Shown in pieces: positions 46,228 to 55,078 of a stretch of 64,000 nucleotides of DNA; positions within the stretch are counted from its first letter, which is position 1, and each line of letters starts with the position of its first letter. The notes under the pieces are model-generated. The model was not told the origin of the DNA. It ran no database searches and saw only the letters and a program-made list of their open reading frames with translations. The DNA is taken from the NCBI RefSeq assembly GCF_900105925.1, contig NZ_LT629791.1:434001-498000 (forward strand), written 5' to 3'. Both the position numbers and the translations under genes were made by a program. The stretch comes from Jiangella alkaliphila. GTDB lineage: Bacteria > Actinomycetota > Actinomycetes > Jiangellales > Jiangellaceae.

Positions 46228-47465
46228 TTTTCATGTCCGGGGCCGGTCTCGTCAGCGGGCCGAGGCAGCGAAAAGGCATCGAACAGTCCCCTCACTCTGG
46301 TGCGGGCGCTTCCCGAGTCGTGCGTGTAGAGGTTGAGCGTCGTCGTCGCCTGCTCGTGCCCCATGACCCGCTGGACGTCGTTGACGGGCACGCCGTCGGA
46401 GACCAGCCAGGTCGCGTACGAGTGGCGCAGGTCGTGGAAGCGCAGCCCGCCGGTGGCTCGACGGGAGACCTCTTTGACGGCGGCGGCCTCGGTCTCGAAG
46501 GTCTCCGTCTGCTCCCGCCCGGCGTCGTCCTGCCAGACGCCCCGGTAGACGCTCTCGCCCTCCTGGACCACCTTGCCCAGCAGCCCGGCCCGGACGAGCG
46601 CGGGACGCCACACCCGGACGCGGAACAGGGTTCGCCGCACCGGTCCCCCGGCCTGGTTCGTGAACACCTCCCCAGCGTCACCCTGGCCGTAGCGGCGACG
46701 GTGGTCGCGCAGCGCCTTGACGACGAACGGCGGGAGCGGGACGACGCGGCGGCCGGCGCGCGACTTCGGGAACGGCTTGGTCGTGACGGCCCCGGCGACC
46801 TCGACCGCGACTCGCACGACGTGGACCTCCTCGGCGTCCAGGTCCACGGCGTCCCAGCGGAGGCCGGCGCACTCGCCCCACCGCAGCCCGGTTCCGCCTG
46901 CCAGTGCCACCAGGGCGCGGTGACGCTCGGGGATGACGGGCAGGAGCTGGCTCAGGAACCCCTCACGGCTGATCGTGCGCTCGTCAGTGTCCGAACGACG
47001 GATCGCTGGGAGCTGGACGCCCTCGCACGGGTTGAAGGCCAGGAGCCGGTCACGGACGGCGAGCCGCATGATGCCCGCGAGCACGTGGAAGCACTTGCGC
47101 ACTGTGGCCGGCGAGCGGGTGGCGTTCAGCTCTGACACCCAGCGCTGGACCGACGAGTGGTCGATCTTGTCCAGCGGCACCGGCCCCCACCGGGGCAGCA
47201 CATGAGTCCGGAGAACCGAGTCCGTACGCACGGTGGTCGTCGTGGCGCTCGCCCGCCCAGCGACCCACGTCGCCGCATAGTCGCTCAGACGGACGCGCCC
47301 GGCACGAGGATCGACGTAGAGCCCGTGGTTCTTGGCCGACTCGACCTCAGCGAGGAAACGGGACGCCTCACGCTTGGTCGGGAACGACTTCGACCGCTGC
47401 CCTCCGGACGGATCACGCCACGAGGCACGGTAGGTGCCGGCCGTCGTCTTGCGTACGAAGCCCAT
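46206..47465 (-). CDS. int: Tyrosine recombinase (AICE integrase)
   Basis: Encodes 419 residues from ATG 47465, which shares its A with the excisionase stop (TGATG). The N-terminal arm-binding part ('RASWRDPSGGQRSKSFPTKR') and SAM-like core-binding domain precede the catalytic domain: Arg near 194 ('GTGLRWGE'), 'HDLRHSYATWL' near 343-353, 'MGHEQATTTLNLYTH' with Tyr near 380. It catalyses integration at the tRNA-Asp site and excision together with the excisionase. It ends 15 bp from attL. Confidence 0.93.
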   Translation of the reverse strand: MGFVRKTTAGTYRASWRDPSGGQRSKSFPTKREASRFLAEVESAKNHGLYVDPRAGRVRLSDYAATWVAGRASATTTTVRTDSVLRTHVLPRWGPVPLDKIDHSSVQRWVSELNATRSPATVRKCFHVLAGIMRLAVRDRLLAFNPCEGVQLPAIRRSDTDERTISREGFLSQLLPVIPERHRALVALAGGTGLRWGECAGLRWDAVDLDAEEVHVVRVAVEVAGAVTTKPFPKSRAGRRVVPLPPFVVKALRDHRRRYGQGDAGEVFTNQAGGPVRRTLFRVRVWRPALVRAGLLGKVVQEGESVYRGVWQDDAGREQTETFETEAAAVKEVSRRATGGLRFHDLRHSYATWLVSDGVPVNDVQRVMGHEQATTTLNLYTHDSGSARTRVRGLFDAFSLPRPADETGPGHENSSEDDL

Positions 47466-47743
47466 CAGAACAGCCCGTCCTGGCCGGGGAGCGGCGGTCC
47501 GGGCTCCGGGTCGGGCTCGATGGTGACGGTCTCGAGCCAGTCGTGGAACGCCTGTTTGGGGATGACCCATCGCCCGCCGAGCTTGCGTGCCGGGATGTCG
47601 CCGGACCGTACGAGGGCGTAGGTGCCGCCGAGGGCGAGGTTCAGCAGCTCCGCCACCTCAGCGACGGAGTAGACGAGCGCGTCGACGCGGGGATGTTGTC
47701 CTGGCGGCCGGTGGGCGTCGAGGCGGATCACGTTGTCGGGCAT
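47465..47743 (-). CDS. xis: Excisionase
   Basis: Encodes 92 residues. The core 'YSVAEVAELLNLALGGTYALVRSGDIPARKLGGRWVIP' region (described in parts) is the excisionase/MerR-like winged helix that helps excision by the neighbouring integrase. Its start overlaps the rep stop by 16 bp and its stop overlaps the integrase start, so rep, xis and int form one coupled unit, as in pSAM2-like elements. Confidence 0.85.
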   Translation of the reverse strand: MPDNVIRLDAHRPPGQHPRVDALVYSVAEVAELLNLALGGTYALVRSGDIPARKLGGRWVIPKQAFHDWLETVTIEPDPEPGPPLPGQDGLF

Positions 47744-49302
47744 GGCGGGGTTCCTTCCGGGGAGGACGGGTCGGTTGCCGAAACATCACCGGACGGCGGC
47801 CCGGTGGCTTGTTTCGCGGCGTCGTACTGCTCGCGCCAGCGGCGGCGCTGTTCGATCGACTTGGCGACGGCCCACACGTAGGAGGGCGCGTCGGGGTCGA
47901 CGGGACGGACCGGGGTCCAGACGTAGCGAGCCTTACCGTCCGGTGCGGTGGCGGTCGCCGAGAACTGGTCGTGGTCGTCCATCTCGATGCCGGCTTCGGC
48001 GAGGACGGCGCGGACGACGGCGGCCCGGTCGGCGCGGTGCTCGGTCAGCGTCTTGCCGGTCCACTTGCGCGAGACGAGGACGCGGCGGCCGCCGAGCCCG
48101 AGGTGGTCGCGGTCGTGGGCCTTGGACGGGCAGCGGCCGGGTTCCATGCCCGGTCTGGCGTTCTTCGGCTGGGTGCCGTAGCGCAGCCAGTTCGCGCACG
48201 TCGGCGAGCACGGGAGCCAGCGGACTTCCTCGGCGAGCCGGTCGATGTGGGCGCGGCGAGCGGCCGAGATGCGGTGCGGGTCGTCGATGTCGAGCGGTTC
48301 GGCGATGGACTTGGTGAGGTACTTCGTCAGGTAGCCGACGCGGCGGTCAGCGGCCGGCGTACCGGCGAGGATGCCTTGCAGGTCGACCTGGACGCCGAAG
48401 CGCAGCACGTGGACCGGCTCTGGTTCTTCACCGACGTCGAGACCGTCGCCGTTGTCGACGTAGTCCATCGCCTCGTCCCAGGTCGGCAGCATCCAGCCGC
48501 CGTCCTCGACGTAACCGCCCTGTTCCTCGTCCCACGCAGGCCGCCCGGCGCGGTAGTGGTGGCTGTAGTCGATGCCGGGCCACCAGACCTGGTGATACGT
48601 GGCCGCCGCGACCTGCTTGATGAGCTTGCGAGGGATAGCACCGCGGATGGCTGCGTGCAGATGCGGTGCGAGCCGCCGTTGCGGTTCGACGGCGGCGAAG
48701 TACTGCACGTTGTAGCCGGTCGCGCGGCGGAGGTTCTGCCAGAACCGGTCGACGAGCTTCGGGAAGTGCATCGCGTCCAGGGCGGCGCGCCGGTAGTCGT
48801 ACCGCGCCGGGTCGACGGGGACGCCCTCGTCGGTCACGCGTCCGTAGGACGGCATCGTCAGGGTGAGGAACATCGACGGCCGGTAGGTCTTGCCGTCCGG
48901 AGCCTCGAACGTCCGCCCGACGGTGTGACCAGAGACCGGCAGCCGAGGCAGGTCCGGCACGTCCTCACGCCGCCTGGTGGACCGCACACGCCGTTCCGTC
49001 GCGTCGTCCTCGTTGTCGTCCGCAGGGGCCTCGTCGTCGCTCTCAGAGGCGTCGGGGTCGTCGAGCTCGGGTTCGGTGTCGAGGTGCCAGCCCTCACGGC
49101 ACTGCTGCATCCGCAACCGGCGAGCCCGGTCCGCACACGACGGGCAGATCACTTCACGGGTCGCGCCGCACGCGATCGTCACGGTCCGCACGTCTCCGGT
49201 CGTCGTGTCGGTCACTCGGGACAGGACCGGGCGTACGCAGGCGCCTACGAGCACGGCGGCACCGCGGACCAGCTCGTCGGAGAGCGCAGGACCGAGCACC
49301 AT
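47728..49302 (-). CDS. RepSA-like rolling-circle replication initiator
   Basis: Encodes 524 residues from ATG 49302, overlapping the previous stop (TGATG). The rolling-circle motifs are in order: 'FLTLTMPSYG' near 144, the HxH motif 'PHLHAAIRG' near 214 and the tyrosine motif 'YLTKYLTKS' near 327. A cysteine-rich N-terminal 'CPSCADRARRLRMQQC' may bind zinc. RepSA-type proteins nick the element's origin and allow replication after excision. It lies upstream of xis and int. Confidence 0.88.
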   Translation of the reverse strand: MVLGPALSDELVRGAAVLVGACVRPVLSRVTDTTTGDVRTVTIACGATREVICPSCADRARRLRMQQCREGWHLDTEPELDDPDASESDDEAPADDNEDDATERRVRSTRRREDVPDLPRLPVSGHTVGRTFEAPDGKTYRPSMFLTLTMPSYGRVTDEGVPVDPARYDYRRAALDAMHFPKLVDRFWQNLRRATGYNVQYFAAVEPQRRLAPHLHAAIRGAIPRKLIKQVAAATYHQVWWPGIDYSHHYRAGRPAWDEEQGGYVEDGGWMLPTWDEAMDYVDNGDGLDVGEEPEPVHVLRFGVQVDLQGILAGTPAADRRVGYLTKYLTKSIAEPLDIDDPHRISAARRAHIDRLAEEVRWLPCSPTCANWLRYGTQPKNARPGMEPGRCPSKAHDRDHLGLGGRRVLVSRKWTGKTLTEHRADRAAVVRAVLAEAGIEMDDHDQFSATATAPDGKARYVWTPVRPVDPDAPSYVWAVAKSIEQRRRWREQYDAAKQATGPPSGDVSATDPSSPEGTPPCPTT

Positions 49303-49631
49303 CACGGCCGCCCTGCCGATCGCGGCGTGACCATGAACTCCGGCTCGTCGTCCTCCGGCCGGTACACGGGCAGCGGCCGGCGCAGCTCGGCGGAATCGAC
49401 GGCCGGCGTGGCCTCCATCAGGCCGTGCACGCAGTGGCATGCGTCCAGCGGGCCGAGCACGCCGAAGCCATCGCAGTCGATGCACACGATCCACACCGAC
49501 TTCTCGTGCAGCCCGACACAGCGCGGCGACGTGCACCAGCGGTAGCCGCACCAGATGCACACCTGGGCGAAGTTCAGCCGCAGCGGCCGCAGTGTCGCCG
49601 CCATGGCGGAGGCGAGCGTCTGGGTCGTCAT
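49302..49631 (-). CDS. Small cysteine-rich zinc-binding protein of AICEs
   Basis: Encodes 109 residues from ATG 49631 with GGAGG 5 bp upstream. Several cysteine pairs ('CIWCGYRWC', 'CIDCDGFG', 'CHCVHG') form one or two likely zinc ribbons. It is the first gene of the rep-xis-int operon and overlaps rep by 1 base. Proteins of this size at this position are common in AICEs; function unknown, DNA or RNA binding is a reasonable guess. Confidence 0.7.
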   Translation of the reverse strand: MTTQTLASAMAATLRPLRLNFAQVCIWCGYRWCTSPRCVGLHEKSVWIVCIDCDGFGVLGPLDACHCVHGLMEATPAVDSAELRRPLPVYRPEDDEPEFMVTPRSAGRP

Positions 49632-49676
49632 CGTGACCTCCGGGGATAGGGGGTGACTCCATCTGACACTCAACAC

Positions 49677-49771
49677 GTTATAACAAGTAGGACGACTGGA
49701 CAACGCAATATGCGACACGCCAGGCTGACCGCCTCAGTTACGCGGGCGACCGCCCAGGTGGAAGACTTGTT
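49677..49771. promoter_or_regulatory. Divergent control region with repeated ACTTGTT boxes
   Basis: GTTATAAC at 49677-49684 is a perfect palindrome overlapping AACAAGT (49682-49688). ACTTGTT, its reverse complement, recurs at 49765-49771, 24 bp before the GntR gene. KorSA-type regulators bind such repeated sites in front of their own and the replication genes. Confidence 0.45.
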
Positions 49772-49794
49772 CTGTCGAGTAGAGGGGAGGGCCT

Positions 49795-50559
49795 GTGGCG
49801 GACTTCAGGGGTCGCCCTGCCTACCTGCAGATCGCTGACGACATCCGCAGCCAGATCCTCGACGGCACGTTGCAGGCCGAGGACCGGTTGCCCAGCGAAG
49901 CCGACCTCATGGCCGACTACGGCGTCTCACGCATCGTCGTGCGCAACGCCGTCGAAGTCCTCCGGTCCGAAGGGCTCGTGGTCAAGCAGCAGGGGCGCGG
50001 CAGCTTCGTCCGAGCGCAGCGGCCACAGCGCACCCGCGTCGTCGGCGACCTCTACAGCGAACGCCCCGAAGCCTCACCCTTCGCCGCATCCGCCCGAGCA
50101 TCCGGTCAAGTGCCGGAATGGGAGTACCAGACCCGCCGCACCACCGCATCCAAGACGATCGCCGACCGGCTCGGCATCCAGGCCGGCGACCCGGTGATGC
50201 GGACCAGCTACCGCTTCTTCGCCGACGGCGAGCCCGCGATGCTCTCCACCTCGTTCGAGCCGCTGGTCATCACCGAGGGCACACCCGTCGAGCAACCCGA
50301 AGGCGGCCCCGTCACCGGCGTCGTGCCCCGCATGGACGCCATCGGTATCCACATCACCCACGTCGTCGAGGACGTCACCGGACGGTCCGCGCGGCCTTAT
50401 GAGGCCGAGACGCTGAAGGTCCCGGTCGGCGTGCCCATCCTCGCGATCGAACGCACCTACTTCGCGAAGAGCCGGCCCGTCGAGACCGCCGACATCGTCG
50501 TCTCCTCCGACCGCTACGTCCTGTCCTATCGCCTACCCGTACCACCAAGGAAGGACTAG
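49795..50559 (+). CDS. KorSA-like GntR/HutC regulator
   Basis: Encodes 254 residues from GTG 49795 with GGGGAGGG upstream. A GntR winged helix ('RPAYLQIADDIRSQILDGTL', 'LPSEADLMADYGVSRIVVRNAVEVL') spans 5-75 and a UTRA ligand-binding domain 90-245 ('GDPVMRTSYRFFADGEP'). KorSA of pSAM2 represses transfer and replication genes; the divergent location supports the same role. A 44-bp fragment of a close homologue survives at 55432-55475. Confidence 0.87.
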   Translation: MADFRGRPAYLQIADDIRSQILDGTLQAEDRLPSEADLMADYGVSRIVVRNAVEVLRSEGLVVKQQGRGSFVRAQRPQRTRVVGDLYSERPEASPFAASARASGQVPEWEYQTRRTTASKTIADRLGIQAGDPVMRTSYRFFADGEPAMLSTSFEPLVITEGTPVEQPEGGPVTGVVPRMDAIGIHITHVVEDVTGRSARPYEAETLKVPVGVPILAIERTYFAKSRPVETADIVVSSDRYVLSYRLPVPPRKD

Positions 50560-50684
50560 CCGGACACAGGCGCAGCAAGTTGGGCAAGTCTCCGCATTTC
50601 TGCCGTCTGGCGTGTAGTCTGCCGGTATTCATCGCAAGATCAATCTTGGGCGATGGCTTCGTACATCTAATGCCGGGGGGCGTG

Positions 50685-51710
50685 ATGGTTCTTCGTGAGT
50701 TCCTCTACCTGGACATCGACAAGGTACGAGGTTTGGCCGCGCAGTTGTACGAAGGTGTGGTCGAGAGCACCACCGAAAGCTCCGACGACGGCAAGGAGAC
50801 TGGTGTCGGCGTTGGGCCCCTGAAGTACGGCCGGAGGTGGGGTAGCACGGCCGTTCTTCAGAAGTCCATGGCGGATGCTCTCTTTCCCACGCTAGAGAGC
50901 GACTTGGAAGCCGAAGGAGTGCTGCGAGATGCTTCGGCTGATTTGGCTGACAACCGTGGATGGGTGAATCTTCGGAATACTGCCCCAGTAGGCTCGCTAA
51001 TTCGCTTGAGCGGCCAAGCGGCGCTATTCGACGCCCGGTACTTTGCCAGCGTGCTCTCCAACATGGTTGTGGTGGGACAAGGCGTCGGAGAAGTCACTGG
51101 AGCAAGTGCCACAGGCGATCAGTCCCATCAGCAAGGTCTACCTCCCAAGGCCAAGCCTCCTGCTCAGAAAAGGGCAGAGCGGGACGCTCGGCGGGGAGAA
51201 GGTCTAGCCAATGCACCGGAGTTGCTCGAAAGTCTGATACCGCCTGGTCCAATTCCCTTGTTGGGTGATTCCGTTACGCGTGAGCAGATCGTCGGAATGG
51301 TCAAGATCGCACGTGGTGTTTTCACGCCCGGACTACATCTCACGATGTACTGTGCCGGGATCGACGGCCCACCCATTTCCGCGCGACTGGAAGAAGGGCG
51401 GAGGTTTCTTGATTCCGAGCCAGATGTTCTGTTCCAGCGCTACGGCGTCGCCCCGCTGGATTGGACCCTCGTCGGAATCGTGGGCCATCACGGCGCAAAG
51501 CCGCCGAGTAGCCAGTTCCCGTCACTGACCGAGCCTGATGGTCAGACGGTGTCGCGCGGCCGCACGGCTGCGGGGCTCAACCAGTTCATTTCATTCATCG
51601 CCAATCTCGGGTTCGCAGATCTTCCACGGGATCCGGGATTCTCCATTGTCCCATTGGCTGTCTACCGTGTCTTGGGCGGATCAGACCTTCCGCCTGCAGC
51701 AGAGGGATAA
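50685..51710 (+). CDS. DUF6414-like protein
   Basis: Encodes 341 residues from ATG 50685, with GGGGGG 5 bp upstream; the frame to 50580 is not needed. 'VLREFLYLDIDKVRGLAAQLYEGV' at the N-terminus is the DUF6414-type opening; the middle is Ala/Lys-rich and the end contains 'VTREQIVGMVKIARGVF' and 'LDWTLVGIVGHHG'. Function of the family is unknown. It is cargo just inside the element after the KorSA-like gene. GC content is lower than in the core genes. Confidence 0.65.
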   Translation: MVLREFLYLDIDKVRGLAAQLYEGVVESTTESSDDGKETGVGVGPLKYGRRWGSTAVLQKSMADALFPTLESDLEAEGVLRDASADLADNRGWVNLRNTAPVGSLIRLSGQAALFDARYFASVLSNMVVVGQGVGEVTGASATGDQSHQQGLPPKAKPPAQKRAERDARRGEGLANAPELLESLIPPGPIPLLGDSVTREQIVGMVKIARGVFTPGLHLTMYCAGIDGPPISARLEEGRRFLDSEPDVLFQRYGVAPLDWTLVGIVGHHGAKPPSSQFPSLTEPDGQTVSRGRTAAGLNQFISFIANLGFADLPRDPGFSIVPLAVYRVLGGSDLPPAAEG

Positions 51711-52097
51711 GCGTGAGGCGCAACCCCCGGTCCCCGGACACGCGAAGCACCTTCCCACTTGCGCGCACGGGGGATTGCTGGATTGAGCTATTGAGGATCA
51801 AGCGGCGCGCTGCGCGCGCCGTGCCCGCCCGGCCTTCGGGCCGGGCGTGCGGCCTGGCGGCCGTTCCGGGCCCTGGCGGCCGGCGGCCTGCTCGTAGTTC
51901 GGCATCAACTCGGCCAGGTTCCCAGAGTCACCGTTGCCGCCGTCGTCCTCGTAGCGGCCATTCTTTGACCTCCATTCCACGCGTCAAGGGCGCCTCCGGC
52001 GTCACTGCGTGATCGCTACGCGACCCTGGACCCGCTCCACTCCAGCCAACGACCGGCAGCTATGAGGACGACGCCTCAGAGTGAGGAGATCCAGCAC
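51711..52097. other. GC-rich hairpin region between cargo genes
   Basis: The stretch 51798-51900 is made of overlapping GC-rich inverted repeats. A minus-strand frame at 51798-51980 encodes 60 residues ending in an Arg/Ala-rich tail; its middle reads like protein, but it has no ribosome site, so it may be the end of a deleted element gene. Confidence 0.4.
51826..51847 (+). terminator. 9-bp hairpin with TTCG loop
   Basis: CGCCCGGCC (51826-51834) and GGCCGGGCG (51839-51847) close a TTCG tetraloop, which is very stable in RNA. It lies 116 bp after the DUF6414-like stop and is a likely terminator. Confidence 0.5.
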
Positions 52098-52664
52098 ATG
52101 GATGAATCCGCGACCGCATCGGGCGAACCGAGCGTCCAGGAGCATCTCTTGGCTGCATACTCCAGAGCCAAACGAGGCCGAGATGAGGCCCAATTATTAC
52201 TGGAGGCGGGCTTCCCGAGCCCCTCATTGGTCTGGTCGGTCCGATCAGCTGAAGTACTACTACGTGACTTTGTGCTAGCGCCATACTTTATCGATCGCGG
52301 AACCGACTGGGCTACCGCCATGAAGAAGGCTTCAAGAGTCCTCGGAAATAGCGACTGGAAGAATGCCTTCACCAAAGCTGAGGAATGGTACGGCCCATTC
52401 GATGAACCGCTAACAGAGAATGGGTCGAACGCTTGGGCCTATTGGCAGAGTGTCACTGTTCGTCGACGCGGGGACATTGTGCACGGAAAACCATTCCCTG
52501 ACGCTACGACCGAAGAGGCCGCGCAAGCTCTGGCGTTCGCCGAAAGAATGGCGACCTGGTATGCGCAGCGATTTGTCACCAGCCCGCGGCATCCACTTGG
52601 CCAACAGGTGCGGCAGCTCATAGACCAAGTTGGCACGGCGCTACGCGGCGAGTCGCATGACTGA
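52098..52664 (+). CDS. HEPN-domain protein
   Basis: Encodes 188 residues from ATG 52098 (GAGGAG upstream; an ATG at 52062 is possible). The all-helical protein ends with 'VRRRGDIVHGKPFPDATTEEA', the Rx4-6H signature of HEPN RNases, followed by 'ALAFAERMATWYAQRF'. HEPN proteins act as RNA-cutting toxins in many defence and toxin-antitoxin systems. The next gene is a membrane protein. Both are visibly poorer in GC than the element core, suggesting separate origin. Confidence 0.6.
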   Translation: MDESATASGEPSVQEHLLAAYSRAKRGRDEAQLLLEAGFPSPSLVWSVRSAEVLLRDFVLAPYFIDRGTDWATAMKKASRVLGNSDWKNAFTKAEEWYGPFDEPLTENGSNAWAYWQSVTVRRRGDIVHGKPFPDATTEEAAQALAFAERMATWYAQRFVTSPRHPLGQQVRQLIDQVGTALRGESHD

Positions 52665-52740
52665 TTTGAGTACCCGGCCTCCCCGCTCGGCGCTGAGCTA
52701 CTTAGGGCAGCGTCACACGACTCAAGCGAAGGTAGAGTAA

Positions 52741-53337
52741 ATGGACTGGGCATCTCTTGCGGTAGCGAGCATTCCGGCCGTCGCGGCAATCACGTCAGCC
52801 GTCGTTGCGTACAGGTCGGCACGAACGACAAAGCGCCTGGAATTGCAGGCTAGTCGGATCCGCGATCTAGAGAATCGCTTGGCTGAGAAGAAATTCGAGA
52901 CCTATAAGCCAATGATAGATGCTCTCAACGATTTGCTGGACCCGGCAAAGAGCAAGACCGTGAACATGGGTGAGCTTGGCGAGAAGTTTAACAACTTTGA
53001 TGCCTGGATTGCCATTTTCGGATCAGATCAGGCCGTATCAGCCTGGCATCGATTAAGGCAAGCTTCATTTCACAATCCCCCGGCAGAGATATTTATTCGA
53101 CTCTATGCTGATTTTGTAATCGCTGCCCGGCGCGATATGGGTTACCCCGATTCTGAGGCCACGGGAGAGCAGCTGATTGGGTCCCGCCTACGAGATTTGT
53201 ATAGCCAGACGGGGACAAACGTGAGGGAAGCGCTCCAGATGAACTGGGTCGAGGTCGAAAGGCGCACGGGATGGGCAGCACCTTGGAGCCCTGAGCCTGC
53301 TCAAGTACCGCCCGCCAACGCCCAACACCAGCCATGA
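52741..53337 (+). CDS. Membrane-anchored helical protein
   Basis: Encodes 198 residues with an N-terminal membrane helix at about 5-27 ('LAVASIPAVAAITSAVVAY') followed by a coiled coil ('LELQASRIRDLENRLAEKKF') and a helical domain. No family is recognised. It lies 76 bp after the HEPN gene in the same direction, with similar low GC, so the two may work together in defence; this is inference from position only. Confidence 0.58.
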   Translation: MDWASLAVASIPAVAAITSAVVAYRSARTTKRLELQASRIRDLENRLAEKKFETYKPMIDALNDLLDPAKSKTVNMGELGEKFNNFDAWIAIFGSDQAVSAWHRLRQASFHNPPAEIFIRLYADFVIAARRDMGYPDSEATGEQLIGSRLRDLYSQTGTNVREALQMNWVEVERRTGWAAPWSPEPAQVPPANAQHQP

Positions 53338-53466
53338 GGCGTAGACGGCGTGGTCAGAGGTGACCGGACCAACAGTCCGAGCACGGCGGTGTGCGTGCAG
53401 GTCAGCCGATAACGTGCACTCCCACCGAGGACTGCGGCCGCCATCGGATCAGATGGCGGCCGCAGG

Positions 53467-53844
53467 CTACACAGAGTGCAGGTTGATGGGCTTGTTGAGG
53501 GCGTCGGCCAGGCGGGCGAGGTCGCCGGGGTCGCTGGTGACGACGAGGTCGCCGCGTGAGAGCGCGGAGATGACGACGGTGGCGTCGACGACGTCGCTCG
53601 TTCTTGCGGCTGCGCATGCAGCGCCGGCCTCGCGGGCGAGCTGTTCGGTTACGGGCTCGATCCTGCAGCCGCGCAGCAAGCGTGAGAGCTGATGCTGTGG
53701 GCCGCCTCGCCATGCCTGCGCCAGGACGGCGGCGGGGACGACGGGGCGGATCTCGTGGCGCAGCGCGCCACGATGGAGCGCCCAGATGTCGACTCGGTTC
53801 GCTTCCGCCGCGACCAACGCGCCGGTGTCGTAGGTGATGCCCAT
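53467..53844 (-). CDS. PIN-domain toxin, VapC-like
   Basis: Encodes 125 residues. PIN acidic residues are in place: Asp6 in 'ITYDTGALVAAE', Asp in 'TSDVVDATVV' and Asp in 'LVVTSDPGDL'. PIN toxins cut RNA in a metal-dependent way. Its start shares TGATG with the antitoxin stop, the usual order with the antitoxin first. The pair may stabilise the integrated element. Confidence 0.82.
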   Translation of the reverse strand: MGITYDTGALVAAEANRVDIWALHRGALRHEIRPVVPAAVLAQAWRGGPQHQLSRLLRGCRIEPVTEQLAREAGAACAAARTSDVVDATVVISALSRGDLVVTSDPGDLARLADALNKPINLHSV

Positions 53845-54098
53845 CAGTCAGTGATAACGCCCTCGCGGACCAGCACGTCGTGCGCCTTGCGTGCCTCGTC
53901 GGCGGGGATCGGTCCGTGCTCGGCCTCGAACTCCTCAACGGCCAGCAGGCCATCGAGAACGGCGGCGCGTTCCGCCGGCATGATGGCGGCCAGGCGCTCC
54001 CCGTGGTCGGTCAGGTAGATGACCTCCCCGGTGGACGTGGCTCGGCTGATCACCTCGCTGAGGTGATCCTTCGCGTCCTGCACCGGCATCTCGGACAT
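53844..54098 (-). CDS. Phd/YefM-type antitoxin
   Basis: Encodes 84 residues from ATG 54098; the longer frame is unsupported. 'PVQDAKDHLSEVISRATSTGE' followed by 'VIYLTDHGERLAAIMP' is the Phd/YefM DNA-binding fold, and the C-terminal helical part binds the toxin. TACGCT 7 bp upstream gives a leaderless promoter where the antitoxin can repress its own operon. Confidence 0.82.
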   Translation of the reverse strand: MSEMPVQDAKDHLSEVISRATSTGEVIYLTDHGERLAAIMPAERAAVLDGLLAVEEFEAEHGPIPADEARKAHDVLVREGVITD

Positions 54099-54104
54099 AG
54101 TCCC

Positions 54105-54110
54105 AGCGTA
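54105..54110 (-). promoter_or_regulatory. -10 box of the antitoxin-toxin operon
   Basis: TACGCT on the minus strand fits TANNNT and ends 7 bp before the ATG at 54098, so the transcript is probably leaderless. No ribosome site is seen. Confidence 0.45.
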
Positions 54111-54260
54111 CGGCAGAAGCTCAGCAGACACAGCAGTCCTCACTTTCGGTCGAGACGACGCACGCGCGGGAAGGCGATGCGTCGTCGCAGCTTGCGGCAT
54201 CGGGGGACGGCTGGTCCGTCGCACCAATCAGCGATGCGACGGGACCAGCCTGGTAGATCG

Positions 54261-54557
54261 TTAGATGTCGTCGCGGCCAGCTCGTCGCTGGATGCGTTCC
54301 ACGGCCTCGCGGATCGCCTCGTGCAGTAGTTCGGCCTCCTGAGTCCCGAGGCGGACCACGGTGCTCCGACCATGACGCGGCATCGTGGTCAGTTCGACCC
54401 CGATGGTCGAGCTATGCGGGCGGACGACGTTGACGCCGAGGACCCAGCGCCCGGACTCGGCCGGGATCGACTCCAGGTAGTCCCGGTGGATGGTGTGCAC
54501 GCCGGCCTCGTCGCACCACTTCACGCCGCAGCTCTCGCGATCAGCGGCGGCGGTCAT
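54261..54557 (-). CDS. Hypothetical AICE protein
   Basis: Encodes 98 residues. It contains 'RESCGVKWCDEAGVHTIHRDY', where two Cys and two His could bind zinc, and a C-terminal helix 'EAELLHEAIREAVERIQRR'. The start overlaps the preceding gene by ATGA. Similar short paired genes are frequent in AICEs near KorSA-type regulators. Function unknown. Confidence 0.6.
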   Translation of the reverse strand: MTAAADRESCGVKWCDEAGVHTIHRDYLESIPAESGRWVLGVNVVRPHSSTIGVELTTMPRHGRSTVVRLGTQEAELLHEAIREAVERIQRRAGRDDI

Positions 54558-55078
54558 GATGCGTTCTCCACGTCCGTGCGGTGGACCTTGCGCAGGTCGC
54601 CCACGACGGTCTCTAGCTCGCCCAGCGTTACGCCGGCCGCCGACAACGCAGCCGCGATGCGGTCGACCAGCTCGCGGTGCGCTTCGGCGGTGAGGGCGTA
54701 GCCGTCCTGGGGGAACAGCAGACCGGGTTCGAGCAGTTCCAGACCGTCGTCGCGGTCGGCCAGCCGCTGCAACTGTTCGATGATCTGCGCATCGGTCGCG
54801 CCGGGCAGGTACCGCTCACGGACGTTGGCGAGCAGCTTCGGAGTCCACATCGCCTGTTGCGCAACGTCGGCGATCCGCACCAGATCGGCGGCAAGCCGGC
54901 GCGCCTCCTTCGGCAGCAGGTCGAACTGCGCGTACATCTCGGTCTCGAACGGCTTGATCTCCACATCGATATGGGCATCGCCGTGCAGGATGTGCGCGAC
55001 CATCTCGCCGACACCCTCCTCGACGAACGGTGCGCGGGTGATGATCTCTCGGGTATCGGGTTCGGGTAGCTTGACCAC
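54554..55078 (-). CDS. Hypothetical AICE protein
   Basis: Encodes 174 residues, acidic and mostly helical ('FDLLPKEARRLAADLVRIADVAQQ', described in part, and 'AHRELVDRIAAALSAAG'). There is no membrane segment or recognised domain. It is co-transcribed with the 98-residue gene downstream. This is the last gene before the right att repeat. The following 55079-55330 holds no gene, only a 20-bp piece resembling the integrase end (55203-55222). Confidence 0.58.
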   Translation of the reverse strand: MVKLPEPDTREIITRAPFVEEGVGEMVAHILHGDAHIDVEIKPFETEMYAQFDLLPKEARRLAADLVRIADVAQQAMWTPKLLANVRERYLPGATDAQIIEQLQRLADRDDGLELLEPGLLFPQDGYALTAEAHRELVDRIAAALSAAGVTLGELETVVGDLRKVHRTDVENAS

